64,000 nt of DNA from Lepidonotus clava (Eukaryota; Annelida; Polychaeta; Phyllodocida; Polynoidae). The DNA lies in NCBI GenBank assembly GCA_936440205.1, contig OW387148.1, forward strand, positions 3,472,001-3,536,000, given 5' to 3'. A model generated the notes under the pieces. The model made no database searches, had not been told where the DNA came from, and worked only from the letters and a program-made list of their open reading frames with translations. This document shows positions 13,993 to 25,869 of this stretch, piece by piece. Every line of letters starts with the position of its first letter. Position 1 is the stretch's first letter. The translations under genes and the position numbers were made by a program.

Positions 13993-14475
13993 ATGGACTA
14001 TAAGGTAAGACATACGGGCGTTCGGGGGAACAGGCTGGGCCAGTTAAAGGGCGGAGAAAAGGGTGTGTTTAGGGCAGTAGTGACCCCCTGGAGACCCATG
14101 TGCTGGAGGAGCAGGGTGCAGCCCTCCAGGAGGAGCAGGAGGAGGAGGGGTAGGACGGGAGGACAGCCCGCAGCTACAGGCGGCCGGCGACGTCTACCAG
14201 TGTCGGCTGGTGATCAATACAAGACGGGCCGGGAAACAAGACAGAGGGGGGCGGGACCGGCCCCAGCCCCATCTGTCACTGGGCCAGTGGTACTGGTACA
14301 CACCACGCAGCATGGAGGGGAGGAGGGGCTCATGGCAGCATGGAAGGGGCTGCCTGCAGGAGGAGGGGGCTCATGGCCTGAAGGAGGAGACATTGTATGC
14401 ATGGACCTCAGGGGGCAGCTGGGTGATATACCTGAAGGTGACGTGTACATGAACGAGAACGTGGGCTCAGATTGA
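13993..14475 (+). other. GC-rich 160-codon open frame, function unknown
   Basis: An ATG-initiated frame of 160 codons in an island far richer in GC than its surroundings. The product is Arg-rich, then Gly-rich, and ends DLRGQLGDIPEGDVYMNENVGSD-like (residues 138-160). A second frame of the island reads LEEQGAALQEEQEEEG before a possible donor. GGA-type triplet repeats explain part of the openness. I do not recognise the product; it may be an exon, a decayed gene or a chance frame. It ends directly beside the TATA-bearing repeat at 14490. Confidence 0.2.
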
Positions 14476-14489
14476 AAGACCGCACTTGG

Positions 14490-14690
14490 AGGTTGACTAT
14501 ATACCTTTTTTTACGAGTCTGCGCAGTGAACCCTCCCACAGACGAATTGGTCCTGGTCGAGTTTTGTTGCCTGGGTCCATTATGGCATAGGAATCCATAT
14601 CCCAACTCATTGATTCATGACTATAATACCGCTAGCAGGGCGCATAGAGCTAACGAAAAAAACATCTATAGATGCTCGTACAGTTCAAAA
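14490..14690 (+). repeat. unidentified TATA-bearing repeat, copy 2
   Basis: CTATATACC, ACGAGTCTGCGCAGTGAACC, CCACAGA, then TACCGCTAGCAGGGCGC and an A-rich run followed by CTATAG: co-linear with the minus strand of 2840-3050 over about 180 nt. I cannot assign a family. Confidence 0.5.
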
Positions 14691-15110
14691 TTTTAAAAGT
14701 TGGCCTGTTAATATTGGTCACATGTGAATGAAATGTCAATAACAACTTGAGGGTGGCAGAAATTGTGACAAACACAGTCAAGACTCATAATTTTAGCTCC
14801 AAAACAATTGCGAACAATGTCATGCATTCTGTACGTATCAAGACCGGCGCTTCCCGTGCCTATTCATTTTTGTACGTTGTTCAGGTTGCTTAAAAATAAT
14901 TGACCCGGACGTACCCCCTCAAATCGAAAATATGTCAACGTGTTTTTTTTTGTTTTTTTTTTTGAGTGATCCAGACAATGAGAGTTCATTATTTCTGCCT
15001 AGAATCATTTATTGTGGCTGTGGAATTTTCAATATTATGGTGTTCATCTAAAGTCTAATCATATTCAAAACAGATCACTGACAATATATGAATGAGCCTT
15101 CCTAGAAGTA

Positions 15111-15147
15111 TATGCTGGTAGCAATGAGTCTATGCTGGTAGCAATGA
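15111..15147. repeat. short tandem duplication, 20 bp period
   Basis: TATGCTGGTAGCAATGA occurs at 15111 and 15131. Confidence 0.8.
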
Positions 15148-16117
15148 TTTCTAAGTAATCAGTAGCAGGGCATAACCAGGGGATAGTGTGGTATAATCAA
15201 AGCGTATTGACAAAATGCATCCTAATATATTTATGATCATTTTGTCTAGTAAACTAAACAAAGAGACCAATCTTTTCAGATCTACACAGATCTATAGGCG
15301 TACAAATCCCATCTCATACACCTACTATACTATTTGTGTCCGGATCATTGTGCATCAATCCGGTGGCATACACACTAACATAGAGATAAGCCGTGACACA
15401 GTGATTGGCGCCTTGACGGCCGGGGTACCCGCAGTGTGACGTGATCAGCATCCCCGACCTGTCGCCGGCCGGCCCGCCAGTCTCTGATCTTATCAACACG
15501 TCCAATACCTCACACTACTATGGTTTATGTACCCTGCGTTATACCCCCTTTTACTTATACTGCCTACACCGGGTTCTGTGTCCTATGGCTACACAGTGTA
15601 CGGGATCACACTATTTTATTATCCTTGCGAGCTACTTGGTTTTTATTAGAAGTCAGGGTTAACTTACTGTTCTGTATATGATGGAAAATTACATTGCAGG
15701 AGATACATTTTATAGCTTGATATCCGGATTATGATAGGGTCGAGTAATCGCCAAGTCTAGAGAGGTGGATATGATTCACAGCTAGGAGACATCGCATCAC
15801 ATTCTGTCTCAATATTCTGTATATAAGGAGAAGAGGGTTCGCCACTAGACAATCTTATAGCTTTCTGACTGGGTTAACCCTCTCTTACTGCCCTTCTGTT
15901 TCACTCGTGACCCGTAATGCACGTTTTATGGCAGCTCCACCGGTTGCAGCGTCCGGAGTAGCCACAACGCCCAGAGTCTACCAAATTACATTATCTTCTT
16001 ACTAGGGCGGAAACACAGATGTCGAAATTTTCTTCAGTTTAGGTTAAAATGCAATTCCTTTGTCTCAGGATAAATTATATAATGATATGTGTTAATCGAC
16101 ATATACTACCAAGAGGG

Positions 16118-16443
16118 CGTGGGTACGGCCGAGTGGTCTAATTAAGGTACCGGGAGAGAATGTTGATATTGGGGTGATTCAAATCCTATAGTGCTGGCAG
16201 ACTTGACTCCAAGCAGTGTGGAAATAATGCTCGATCAAGGCTTGTCCTTCTCATATCACATGCCTATGCCACACCATATGCCTATCATAGTATGCAGCAC
16301 GGGTGCTTAGGAACCCTTCTCTCTGTTAAAGTGTTGGGGTACGTAGGCTGTCTACCTTCTCATGGATATGATCACCACCACTGCCCTTGATATGACCCTT
16401 GCAGTTAAACATAGAGCATCAAGCAACCAAAAACCAACCGAAC
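16118..16443 (+). mobile_element. tRNA-derived SINE
   Basis: The head has a tRNA-like A box (TACGGCCGAGTGGTCTAA from 16124) and a degenerate B box (GTGATTCAAATCC, 16174-16186) at tRNA spacing. The body runs to a 3' part with CTACCTTCTCAT, TTGATATGACCC, CAGTTAAAC and a CAACCAA-rich tail. The last ~110 bp recur at 60826-60977. Confidence 0.65.
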
Positions 16444-16914
16444 TATAGGCCTTCTACCAAGAGGTTCATCGCAATATATTTTTCTTACTGATCTTTTTAT
16501 TTTCAATAGGTATACTGCAGACCTGTTCAAGGTCAAGGGTTTTGTAGGTGGCAGTGCAGAGAGGCGGGAGAAATGAGTGAAGGGTGCGGGCAGGGGCGGT
16601 GATTGGGTTAGCGGATGGAGGTGAGGGATCATACCGGGCCGTGTGATGAAGCACGTCGGGGGGTGGGTTAGACCAATGTAACGGACCACCACCTTAAACC
16701 GACCTGAGAACGGCCAGGTCGCGTGGGGATTGATGAGGGCTGGACAAGAAGGGGTGGGACGGGGGTAGGGGTGGGTGCCCAGGGGTGGGAGGTACACAAT
16801 GGATGTAGAGGCTGAGAACGTGGACAGCCGCGGGCTGGGGGTTTGGGGTGGTGGCAGCGGTGGTGGTAGGGCATCAGGGACGTGACTGCAGGAGAATAAG
16901 TATGTTTAAGACAG

Positions 16915-17183
16915 CAGGGGTGGACATAAGTCTAAAAATCCAGGGGCCAGTCGGGCCCCCAGCTTTCCAAATCTAGGGGCCCGCACCAAAATCTAGGGGC
17001 CCTCACATATATACAGTCAGACTGTCTTTAAAAACAGTATGTTTTATTGTAAAATATATAGAAATCTGTAATTGTTATCCATGATTTTCTAGGGGCCAGT
17101 CGGGCCCCGAGGCCAGAAAACCTAGGGGCCCGGCTGCTTTTTAAGGGCCTCGGGCCCGCGGGCCCGTGGTATGTCCACCCCTG
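16915..17183. mobile_element. MITE, CAGGGGTGGACATA ends, GGGCCC-rich
   Basis: Inverted ends CAGGGGTGGACATA / TATGTCCACCCCTG. The subterminal zones repeat TAGGGGCC and CGGGCCC words around an AT-rich centre. hAT-like ends; no clean target duplication. Confidence 0.75.
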
Positions 17184-17339
17184 CAGTCACTGTTATGTAA
17201 GCTCAAATTTCAGGCATAGATAGTGGTGTTTTAGTGGACAATATTGAATTAGAAAATGTATCATGTATGTACATGTATTAAGAAAGTGGCTTGAGAGCTT
17301 ATGGGGAATGTGTTTTACATGTATTGGCATACATGTATA

Positions 17340-17496
17340 GGGGCCTTCCATTTAGTACGTACGCACATTTAAAAAAGTCTCAGACCCCCATCCCCCCGGG
17401 GCAAAAATACGCATTAGATTTGTACAAGAAAGTACGCACATTTAAAAGAATTTCAGACCCCCCTCCCCCCTTGATGCGTACATACCATAAGGCCCC
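17340..17496. mobile_element. MITE-like element, GGGGCCTT ends
   Basis: Starts GGGGCCTTCCATTTAGTACG and ends TACATACCATAAGGCCCC. The ends are inverted relatives (GGGGCCTT plus a GTAxGTACGCA word). The internal segment TACGCACATTTAAAA...CAGACCCCC is present twice. No target duplication is visible. Confidence 0.55.
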
Positions 17497-19923
17497 ATAC
17501 CGTAAAGGTAGCCTGACTTGGATCATTTTGTCTTACCACGTGCTCTTCAAGAGGCATGATCCTCGAGATGGCCGGCACGCCAGGGATTCAGCCTAAAGGG
17601 TATAACGTCCGTGAGGGGTTTAGGGGCAGTATAAGGTCGTCCTTCTGAACCCACCTCGCCCACTCAAAGGCCGCCTTCACCACCTCCCCACGAGGGGCCA
17701 GGTTGAGGGGCACCAGATAAGCGGCCATGACACCCGGGGGATGACCACTGCTTGACCACTGCCTGACCAGTGGGAAAGATAAGCCCTAGTCCTGGCCGCC
17801 GTAACTCATGCTGTCCACTCCTACCCCTCCTCACGGAGTACTGGTGTGTAAAGGGACAGGACATATTGAACCTGATCCACTGCGGGAACAGGTTACATTT
17901 GACAGCCGTTCAAGAGTCATTTAAGGTACACACAGATTCAATGCATGTTCCATACTGTCCTCTGTAGACAACTATGGCGTTTATGTGGCTTTTCTTTTTT
18001 TGGCAAAAAATCATTAAACACGCGTACACGGTTCCAGTCTAATACAGTCTCTCAAAAGTGACATGCTATTTTCCAATCATTTCCTCCACAACTGCATATG
18101 AGAAACTGTTCTGCATCTGCAAGGCTCTATGAATCATTGAATTGTACGTAGGCCATCATTTTAAAGCTTGTCATATTTAAACACATGATACTATTTCCGA
18201 ATTTTGAATTTAACGTTGTATTGTCGACCTCTTCAATGTCATAGGGTGAGGATGTGGTTACAGACAAAAGAAATTGGTGAAACAGAAACACGCCCAAACA
18301 GCGTGTTATTATGAAATGGGAAGAATATCATGAAAACATCTCAACCTACAGTTAAGTCCGTCAGATAAAAGGTATTTACTAGAACGGCGACAACAAAAAT
18401 GCTCCGCTTCTCTTACACTCAATGCTCTGTACACACCATGGGTGGAATCTCATGCCTCGCCATATTTCTTTGCCGGCCTACTTTATGAAGGAGCAATCGC
18501 TTAGGGCCGAGAGGGATGTTTAATGCGTGTTTTATCGGATGTAATGGTAGACTAGGTGCCTGTATAAAAAGAACCATTTTTAAAGCTGCATGGCCATAAA
18601 ATATGAAGTTGATGGCATCTAAAAACACACGGTCTGAAAGGTTCAAACCACAAAACTATCGTCGCCACTGAGAAAATCTAAGCCCCATGCATGTTCCTTA
18701 GATGATTTTTTTTTTCTGAAATCTTAAATGCCTTGCAAAGGAATAGATCATACCTCGACGGAATAGACCATATTGGCAAATATATACCAGTCTACCTCCT
18801 TTGGTTTAGGGTTAATAGGTTCTGAGAATGATTACTTAAACAGCCCTCACAGGTATCCGTCATAATCTCGATGGCCCAGTCTGTAAGTTACTAAAACTCA
18901 AATATAGAAATGCGTTCCTAGCTCTACTGGGCAGGTAAAAGGCGTGGGGCTTGAAACGTGACAGTATCATACTTGCGAACAAAACAGGTGTTCATATGAA
19001 AGCAACGTACATCAAGTTTTTTCCCGTCGGACAAGGACGAACTTCAATATGGAGAAAAACGTATCCGTAATATGATTGTCCAGCAAAGTGTTGTCGTGAA
19101 TGCATGCACAGTGCCCCGGATTTCAAATACCTCGTTTATCAATCTGTATTATTTACTGAATTCGGTGTCATAGCATTCAAACTGGCTGGTACACGTAGCC
19201 ATTCGTTGCCATGCTTTTTGAATGAGTTATAATACACCCCTATGGGAATCGAATCACCAGGAAAACCAGATTCACATTGACTACAATGGCATAACATTTT
19301 TTGAGAAGAATAAATCAACAGTATTTACAGTTTGGCATCTATGAGAGTATCTGTATTTTCGTATAATATCTACAAACGCACTACCAGCACTTAGATATAC
19401 TATACTCTAAGGCTGGGAATTCCTTCTAGCCGGCCCGAAGGGCTTGTGCTAGCTACCTCATAAATCTATGTTTTGGTCAAAATAGTATTGTTTTTCACTG
19501 GCCCGGCCACAGTAGCCATTGTTGAAATAGTTTCTATTCTTCAAGGAGACTCAGTCACCTTGAAGAATGGGAAGCATTCACTCCCCTAAGGGACTCAATA
19601 CTGGTCATACTATTAGGGTGTAGTTTTTTCAGCCTTTACTTCCTGTACATCTCAGCCCTCTCCACCTTATTACCTGCTCCACATCGGGGTAGGTGAGGTT
19701 TGCTTAGTGGGTGTGTGTCGGCCTGATGGGTGTCCTATATGTTTAACCCCCTGCTACCCTCTTCTATACCTCCTCTCCCCCACGTGTCCTCTCATGGCTT
19801 TACTATAGCTCATATCACAGAGATACATAGCTACATGGCTATGCTCGAATATATATATGATTTGTATGGAATGAGCCCATTACTGACAAACTTGTATCTA
19901 CTTTGGTTCTATGGTATCACATT
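17497..19923. other. gene-free stretch
   Basis: No exon, RNA gene or repeat family recognised. CTTGACCACTGCCTGACCACT-like words near 17750 repeat locally. Confidence 0.5.
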
Positions 19924-20162
19924 CAGAGATGCCACTCAGGAACGGTGAAAAATCTGGAAAAGTAGGAGGGATATTTACGGACTTTTACTTTTGAAACCAA
20001 AACGGTGAAATTATGCATTAGAAAATATAAATTTAATTTAAAATACATAGAATTGGTTGAAGAATATTCGTGGTTTAGAAAAGAGGAAAGCATATCTTAT
20101 TTTTATACTGAACTGATCAAAAATCCGGAAATCCGGATAGAGTCGGAAAAATGGCATCACTG
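19924..20162. mobile_element. MITE, CAGxGATGCCA ends, copy 1, 6-bp TSD
   Basis: Ends CAGAGATGCCACTC / AATGGCATCACTG are inverted repeats. Target duplication CACATT (19918-19923 and 20163-20168). The interior is AT-rich and contains ATCCGGAAATCCGGAT near the right end. About 85-90% identical by eye to the copy at 24113-24366. Confidence 0.8.
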
Positions 20163-20168
20163 CACATT

Positions 20169-21429
20169 GCATGTCCTCCCGGGTCTTAAGTTTTCTCTAT
20201 TCTCTTTCCAAGACAGTAACTACAATAAAACATGCGATCTCCAGATTCTAATGAACAGAGCTGATGACTGGCACAGGGATAAAACGTGCATGTTACAAAT
20301 GGTAATCTGTAGCTGAAGGGAATATTAATACGAGTTAGAGGGAGGCGTAGACAGATTTAGGAACCCGTTGGTGGGTAATGAGCGCCCACAGCGGTGATGG
20401 ATGACACTACTGAGAGGGACACCATTACGGTTATAAGGGCCATGTAGTCTAGCTGTTCTACACTATAACCAATGCTGTTAGGGGTAAATTATTAATGGAG
20501 CTTATGAATGATCAACACTGCCGGAACCATTTTCTTTAATTCTTGTTTTATTGTGTTAGTATTCTGTTCTAATTAGACACGACATTAATTATTCTTCTGC
20601 ATTCTTTGAATTGCGCTCACGTTTTATGTGAGTTAAATGTTTTGATGTACTGTAGATCTAACCGCGGATGTGAAATAAAACCACATTAGGAAGGCAGTCC
20701 TGTATCATTTTCGAACGTCTCTAAGATATGGTAAATAGATTGACTAATTAAGTGGGTCAGTTCTAGAGTGGTGAACAATTTAAAGTTTTTTTGAATAACA
20801 TATCGAAGGTTTGAGTGGAACTCCGTGGGGAAAAAAACATTGATCAATCTTTGTTTTTGCGACGGCCGTGAGGATGGACGTTGAAGTATATTCCATGCCT
20901 GTATGTCAATCAAAATATGAATTAAATTAATTGCTTTGGTGTGCTCTTATTTATATAGTTGAGGATATGGTCTGATTGAGATGCTGACAGGCCTGCCATA
21001 TGCCTGGGTAAAAGCTGAGCAAAACGTACCGTGGAACTGTCAGGAAATGACAATGGGCCGGGGCGCGCCTTACAGGAATATGGCCTTGAGTTTTTTTCCT
21101 TTCCTCTTTCGATGAAATAAACACTCCCTTCTTTTACTTAAATATAGAGAATTAAACATGAATAGGACCCACGGGTCTCTCTACTAGAATTCGAGGACTC
21201 CACTAGTGAAACGCGTGAAGAATAACAAGTGCAACTGTATAATCTCGTTTAAAAATTAATCGTTATTAAAATAACGAGATTCTTCGCCTGTTAATGAAAA
21301 AAAAACTACTAAAGTTTGAATTAGATAATTGTAAATTAATCATATATTTTTATAAAGAAGAGGTTGTTATTGGCAAAGAGGAACTCGTAAGGAAAAAAAG
21401 GATATATTATGTAGATACTGTATTAAAGT
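20169..21429. other. gene-free stretch
   Basis: AT-rich, no exon recognised. AATCTCGTT (21241-21249) and AACGAGATT (21273-21281) form a 9-bp stem around an AT loop shortly before the 120 bp array. Confidence 0.5.
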
Positions 21430-23075
21430 GAGAACAAATTTCTTGAGATTTTAAAGATTTGAACTTGTTCTTGTACACTTGTCACATAATAAAAACAAAG
21501 TCACCATGCTCAATAACATGTCTTTTGACCTTGTCTAAAACTTGGGAAAAAAAAGAAATTTTGTAGATTGAAAATTGCAGGTGTTTTTGGACACCTTACA
21601 AATCGTAAGAATAAGGTTGCCATGCTAATAAACATGTCTGATGACCTTGTCTTAAACTTGGAAGTAAAAGCAAATTTCATGAAAATAAAAAAATTTGAAG
21701 TTGTTTTTATGCACTTGACGTATCATAAAAACATGGCCGCCATGCTGATAAACATGTCTGATGACCTTGTCTGCAACTTAGAAGTAGAAAGGAATTTCCT
21801 GAAAATCGAAAATTTTGAAGTCATTTTTACGCACTTGGTGCATCATAAGAACATGGCCGCCATGCTGATAAACATGCCTGATGACCTTTTCTAAAACTTG
21901 GAATGAAAAGAAATTTACTTAAAATAAAAAATGTTGAAGTCATTTTTGGGCACTTGGCGCATCATGAAAACATGGCCGCCATGCTGACAAACATATCTGA
22001 TGACCTTATCTAAAACTTGGAAGTAAAAAGAAATTTCCTGAAAATCACAAATTTTGAAGTCGTTTTATGCACTTGGAAAACATAAAAACATGGTCGCCAT
22101 GCTGATAAACATGTCTGATTACCTTGTCTAAAACTAAGAAATAAAAATAAATTTCCTGAAAATCGAAACTTTTGAAGTCGTCTTTACGCACTTGGCGCAT
22201 CATAAAAACATGGCCGCCATGCTGATAAACATGTCTGATGACCTTGTCTAAGAAGTCAAATGAAAAGAAAATTCCTGAAAATTTAAAATTTTGAAGTCAT
22301 TTTTGGGCACTTGGCGTATCATAAAAATATGGCCACCATGCTGACAAACATGTTTGATGACCTTGTTTATAACCTGGACGTAAAAAGAAATTTCCCGAAA
22401 ATCGAAAATTCTGAAGTCGTTTTTATGTACTTGGTGCATGATAAAAACATGGCTGCCATTCTGAAAAACATGTCTGATGACCTTGTCTAAAACTTGTCAT
22501 AAACTTGGAAGTAAAAAGAAATTTCATGAAAATAAAAAAAAATGAATTTGTTTTTGTGTACTTGGCGCATCATAAAAACATGGCTGCAATGTTGATAAAC
22601 ATGTCTGATGACCTTGTGTAAAACTTGTCTTTAACTTAGAAGTAAAAAGAAATGTCATGAAAATTAAAAAAAATTGAAGTTGTTTTTGAGCACTTTGCGC
22701 ATCATAAAAACATGGCCGCCATGCTGACAAACATGTCTGATGACCTTGTCTAAAACTTGGAAGTGAAAAGAAAAGTCCGTAAAAATGAAAAATGTTGAAG
22801 TTCTTTTTGCGCACTTGGCGTATCATAAAAACATGGCCGCCATGCTGACAAACATGTCTGATGACCTTGTCTAAAACTTGGAAGTGAAAAGAAATTTCTT
22901 GGAAATTAAAAATTTTGAAGTCATTTTTGGGCACTTTGTATATCATAAAAACATGGCCGCCATGCTGACAAACATGTCTGATGAACTTCTGTAAATGTTG
23001 GAATTGAGAAAAAATGTTATACAAATTTGAAATTGTGAACTTGTTTTTTTCTCATTTGGCACACCATAACAACAG
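21430..23075. repeat. tandem array, ~120 bp unit, about 13 copies
   Basis: Core ACATGGCCGCCATGCTG recurs at 21731, 21851, 21970, 22088, 22208, 22327, 22447, 22578, 22710, 22831 and 22951. More diverged copies lie near 21495 and 21610, and a trace near 23067. Spacing is 118-121 bp except for two 131-132 bp steps. Each unit continues CTGATGACCTTGTCTAAAAC, GGAAGTAAAAAGAAATTTCC and TTTTGAAGTCGTTTTT. Because 120 is divisible by three, 40-residue periodic open frames appear on both strands. The outer copies are the most diverged, as expected for a satellite edge. Confidence 0.92.
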
Positions 23076-23085
23076 AATGTAAGGG

Positions 23086-23316
23086 ACTTGACACTTCTGT
23101 TCCAGTCTAACGCACAGCTAATAACATGAGAGCTATTGACTTTCACCTGGGTTCTACTGTCTCCCACTATAGTTGGCCAAAACTCAAAGTTGTTTACTTG
23201 ACACTTCTGTTCCAGTCTGTTCTGGTCTGCCGCACAGCTAATAACATGAGAGGCAATTGACCTTCACCTGAGCTCCACTCTCCCACTAGAGTTGCCCAAA
23301 ACTCAAAGTTGTTTAT
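23086..23316. repeat. tandem duplication, ~110 bp unit x2
   Basis: ACTTGACACTTCTGTTCCAG begins copies at 23086 and 23196. Both run through CGCACAGCTAATAACATGAG to AACTCAAAGTTGTTTA. It abuts the end of the 120 bp array but is unrelated in sequence. Confidence 0.85.
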
Positions 23317-24112
23317 TATTGTTTTAACTATCCTGAAACTTGTTAATTTTGATCAAATAACATGAAAACAAGCAAAATACATATAAACTTATAAGAGAAT
23401 TATGTAAAATACATTTAAGGTATTTTTTTAAAGAATTATTACAACACAAAATCCATTCTAATATAAAAATTGTCAAAGGCCATAGGACACATCTACACGT
23501 AACTAAATGTAACTAAAATCTCCTCTCACAAGAAAACCCATACATCCACTCTCCAAGCATAGGACAGGAACCAGGAGATTAAATGTGTGATAATAGGGTG
23601 AACAGGCTCTTTCACTTAGTCAAAGAAAAAGCCATCCTATACTTCGCCTATCAAACTTTATACCATTGGTGAAACTTAATACAACGCGAAGAACAATACT
23701 AGCCAACTCATAAACAAGCGGGAGGTTGGTTAAAAAGAGAGTATGCCAGGGACCGGTGGAGTGCTAGGCAAGGAGAAATGAATGCTAATTGTGAATCAAT
23801 ATGAATACTATTACTGGTGTTTCCCAGAGAGACAATATCTTTGAGCTGCATAGCGATGGGGGATCGTTAATTCGTTTTAATGGACTATCGTATAAACAGT
23901 GAGCGTATGATGTTCAGCAGGAGTAGCACTATAAAGTGTGCGATTCGAGCATTTCTAATAATGCAAAGTGGTCCACGTCTGCCTTGGTCAAGGGGGTGAT
24001 TTTAATGGTGCTATTTTATCCACCAACTATACAAGAAGGATTTCAGGCCCCACTGTACTAACCTTATAGGGTTGTAATGTGGTAGATATGAATATGTTAA
24101 GAAAATCATCAA

Positions 24113-24366
24113 CAGAGATGCCACTCAGGAGAGGTGAAAAATACGGAAAAGTAGGAAGGACATTTCCGGTTTTTTACATATGAAACTAAAATGGTGAAGT
24201 TATGCATTAGAAAATATAAATTTAATTTAAAATGCTTAGAATTGGTTGAAGAATATTCTTAAATGTAAAAATCGTGGTTTAGAAAAGAGGAAAGCATATC
24301 TTATTTTTATACTGTACTGGTCAAAAATCCGGAAATCCGGATAAAGTCGGGAAAATGGCATCACCG
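24113..24366. mobile_element. MITE, CAGxGATGCCA ends, copy 2
   Basis: Second copy of the 19924-20162 element in the same orientation, with a small insertion (~15 bp) in the middle. Only TCAA is repeated at both flanks, so its target duplication has decayed or was short. Confidence 0.75.
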
Positions 24367-25524
24367 TCAAGAGTAGTTTTAAATATTTATCTACACACCA
24401 TATAAAATATACAACCAATCCCATGTTTTCGCTTTGCTGTTTACATTCAGCAGTGATATCAATCAATAGCCAGTTAGTAAGGTTCACCTTGACCCATTGG
24501 ACGTGCGTCCTTGACCCCCTCCAGGCACAATGACATAGTGCCCTGATCAGTGGGATATGTGGTTACGCTAGGCCTAACCTGTACCCTTAGACCCTCAGTA
24601 TGGTGATATGGGAGCCCCAGGGGATGTCAAGTCATATGTTGGCAGTCACATCAAAGGCCGTGATTGACATGAGTCTGAATTATCCCCCCGCCCGCTGTAT
24701 ACATAGTGTGCACACGGGGCCCGGCGCTCGTCGTACTGATTAGTGGCCAGCCCGCCCGCCAGGTGGAGTCATGATGAGTTGACAGAATCGGGATTAAAGG
24801 CCTGCGAACTGGCGACGGATCACAGAAATATGTGCACGGGCCTTGGTGGTATTCCCAGGCCTTTTTATCACAACTTATCAATATATACCGCAAGTTCCCC
24901 ACGTGTTCCACAAGCAAGGACAAGCTTTGATAATAGCATTTTGCAGTGTGTTTATTCCTCTCAAATTCCATTGACTATTTTAATATGAGGCTCTTACATT
25001 GAATCTCTATCTTTGCCAGACAATTGTCAAATCCTGGGCTTTTTTGTGTGTTTATATTGATCGTTAGATAACAAGATTTCTCGGCTCATTGTTTCCAAAT
25101 CTTTTATAGCTTCATGCGCATTTAAATTTGATCATCTTTCTCCAAATGCGATTGATATCGAATAATTGATCAGTCACCACATAACCTGATAGAAGGTTAA
25201 GTTCATTAAAGTCACTGTACGCGATGGTACCTGCGCTGGCCAGACGAAGAGGGGTCTACAAGCCAAGGATTTCACGCGTCTAGGCTGATGTAACCAGGGG
25301 CGGTTATGTAAGGGGAAGGTGACCTAGACACTGTCTATTCTGTTTGGTAACAGTTTCTGTGCACTATTGGAACAGCATCGAGGGGAATACTTAATTGTAC
25401 ATATAAACCGTTATAGGCCGACATACACTTACTTTCAATGGTAAAGAGCAGAATTGAGCAGAAGGCCCAATGCACACAAGTATAACTGTATAACGAATAG
25501 ATAGATCTCTGTTGCCACGCAGCC

Positions 25525-25600
25525 ATCACCAGGGATTGAACCCGGAAACGTTGGATGAGCAGATCAATTACTCACTAATCACTTATCAGATATAGTCTCC
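25525..25600 (-). mobile_element. tRNA-derived SINE or tRNA pseudogene remnant
   Basis: On the minus strand GGGTTCAATCCC is a good B box, with a T-arm stem CCGGG/CCTGG, and GTGATTAGTGAGT upstream is a weak A-box match. The acceptor strands do not pair. Confidence 0.4.
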
Positions 25601-25856
25601 TGGGGGATAGTTGCTCATCACTATGTCTATATATTATGGCCCCCTCCCGTTCTGTAGGCTGTTAATCTTCGCCACCCCTGCCACATGGGTTGTGGGGCGG
25701 GGTGGGTTGGATCAGGGGTCGGGTGAGGATCAATGAGACCCTGGAGGACTATCGGCTACGTGGGTACACTACAACCCGTTACAACACACCTCCTGTACAT
25801 ACTGACACCCTCAACGACTAGGGTTCGATCGCCGAGACGTTGGGGAGGAGGAGGGT

Positions 25857-25869
25857 GGGGGGGGGGGGG
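25857..25869. repeat. poly-G run (13 nt)
   Basis: G13 preceded by GGGGAGGAGGAGGG, a purine-rich tract. Confidence 0.9.

Larger units (their letters stand above)
9241..16117. other. largely gene-free stretch
   Basis: Holds poly-T at 10482, the GC-box/TATA cluster at 10097, a near-perfect inverted repeat around CATAGATATA/TATATCTGTCTATG at 13023-13051, the GC-rich frame at 13993 and the TATA-bearing repeat at 14490. Nothing else recognised. Confidence 0.5.

Noticed and set aside
22524-23024. 166-codon minus-strand frame over the tandem array
   Set aside because: The frame exists because the 120 bp unit is divisible by three and lacks stops in that phase; unit-length changes and stops interrupt it in other copies.
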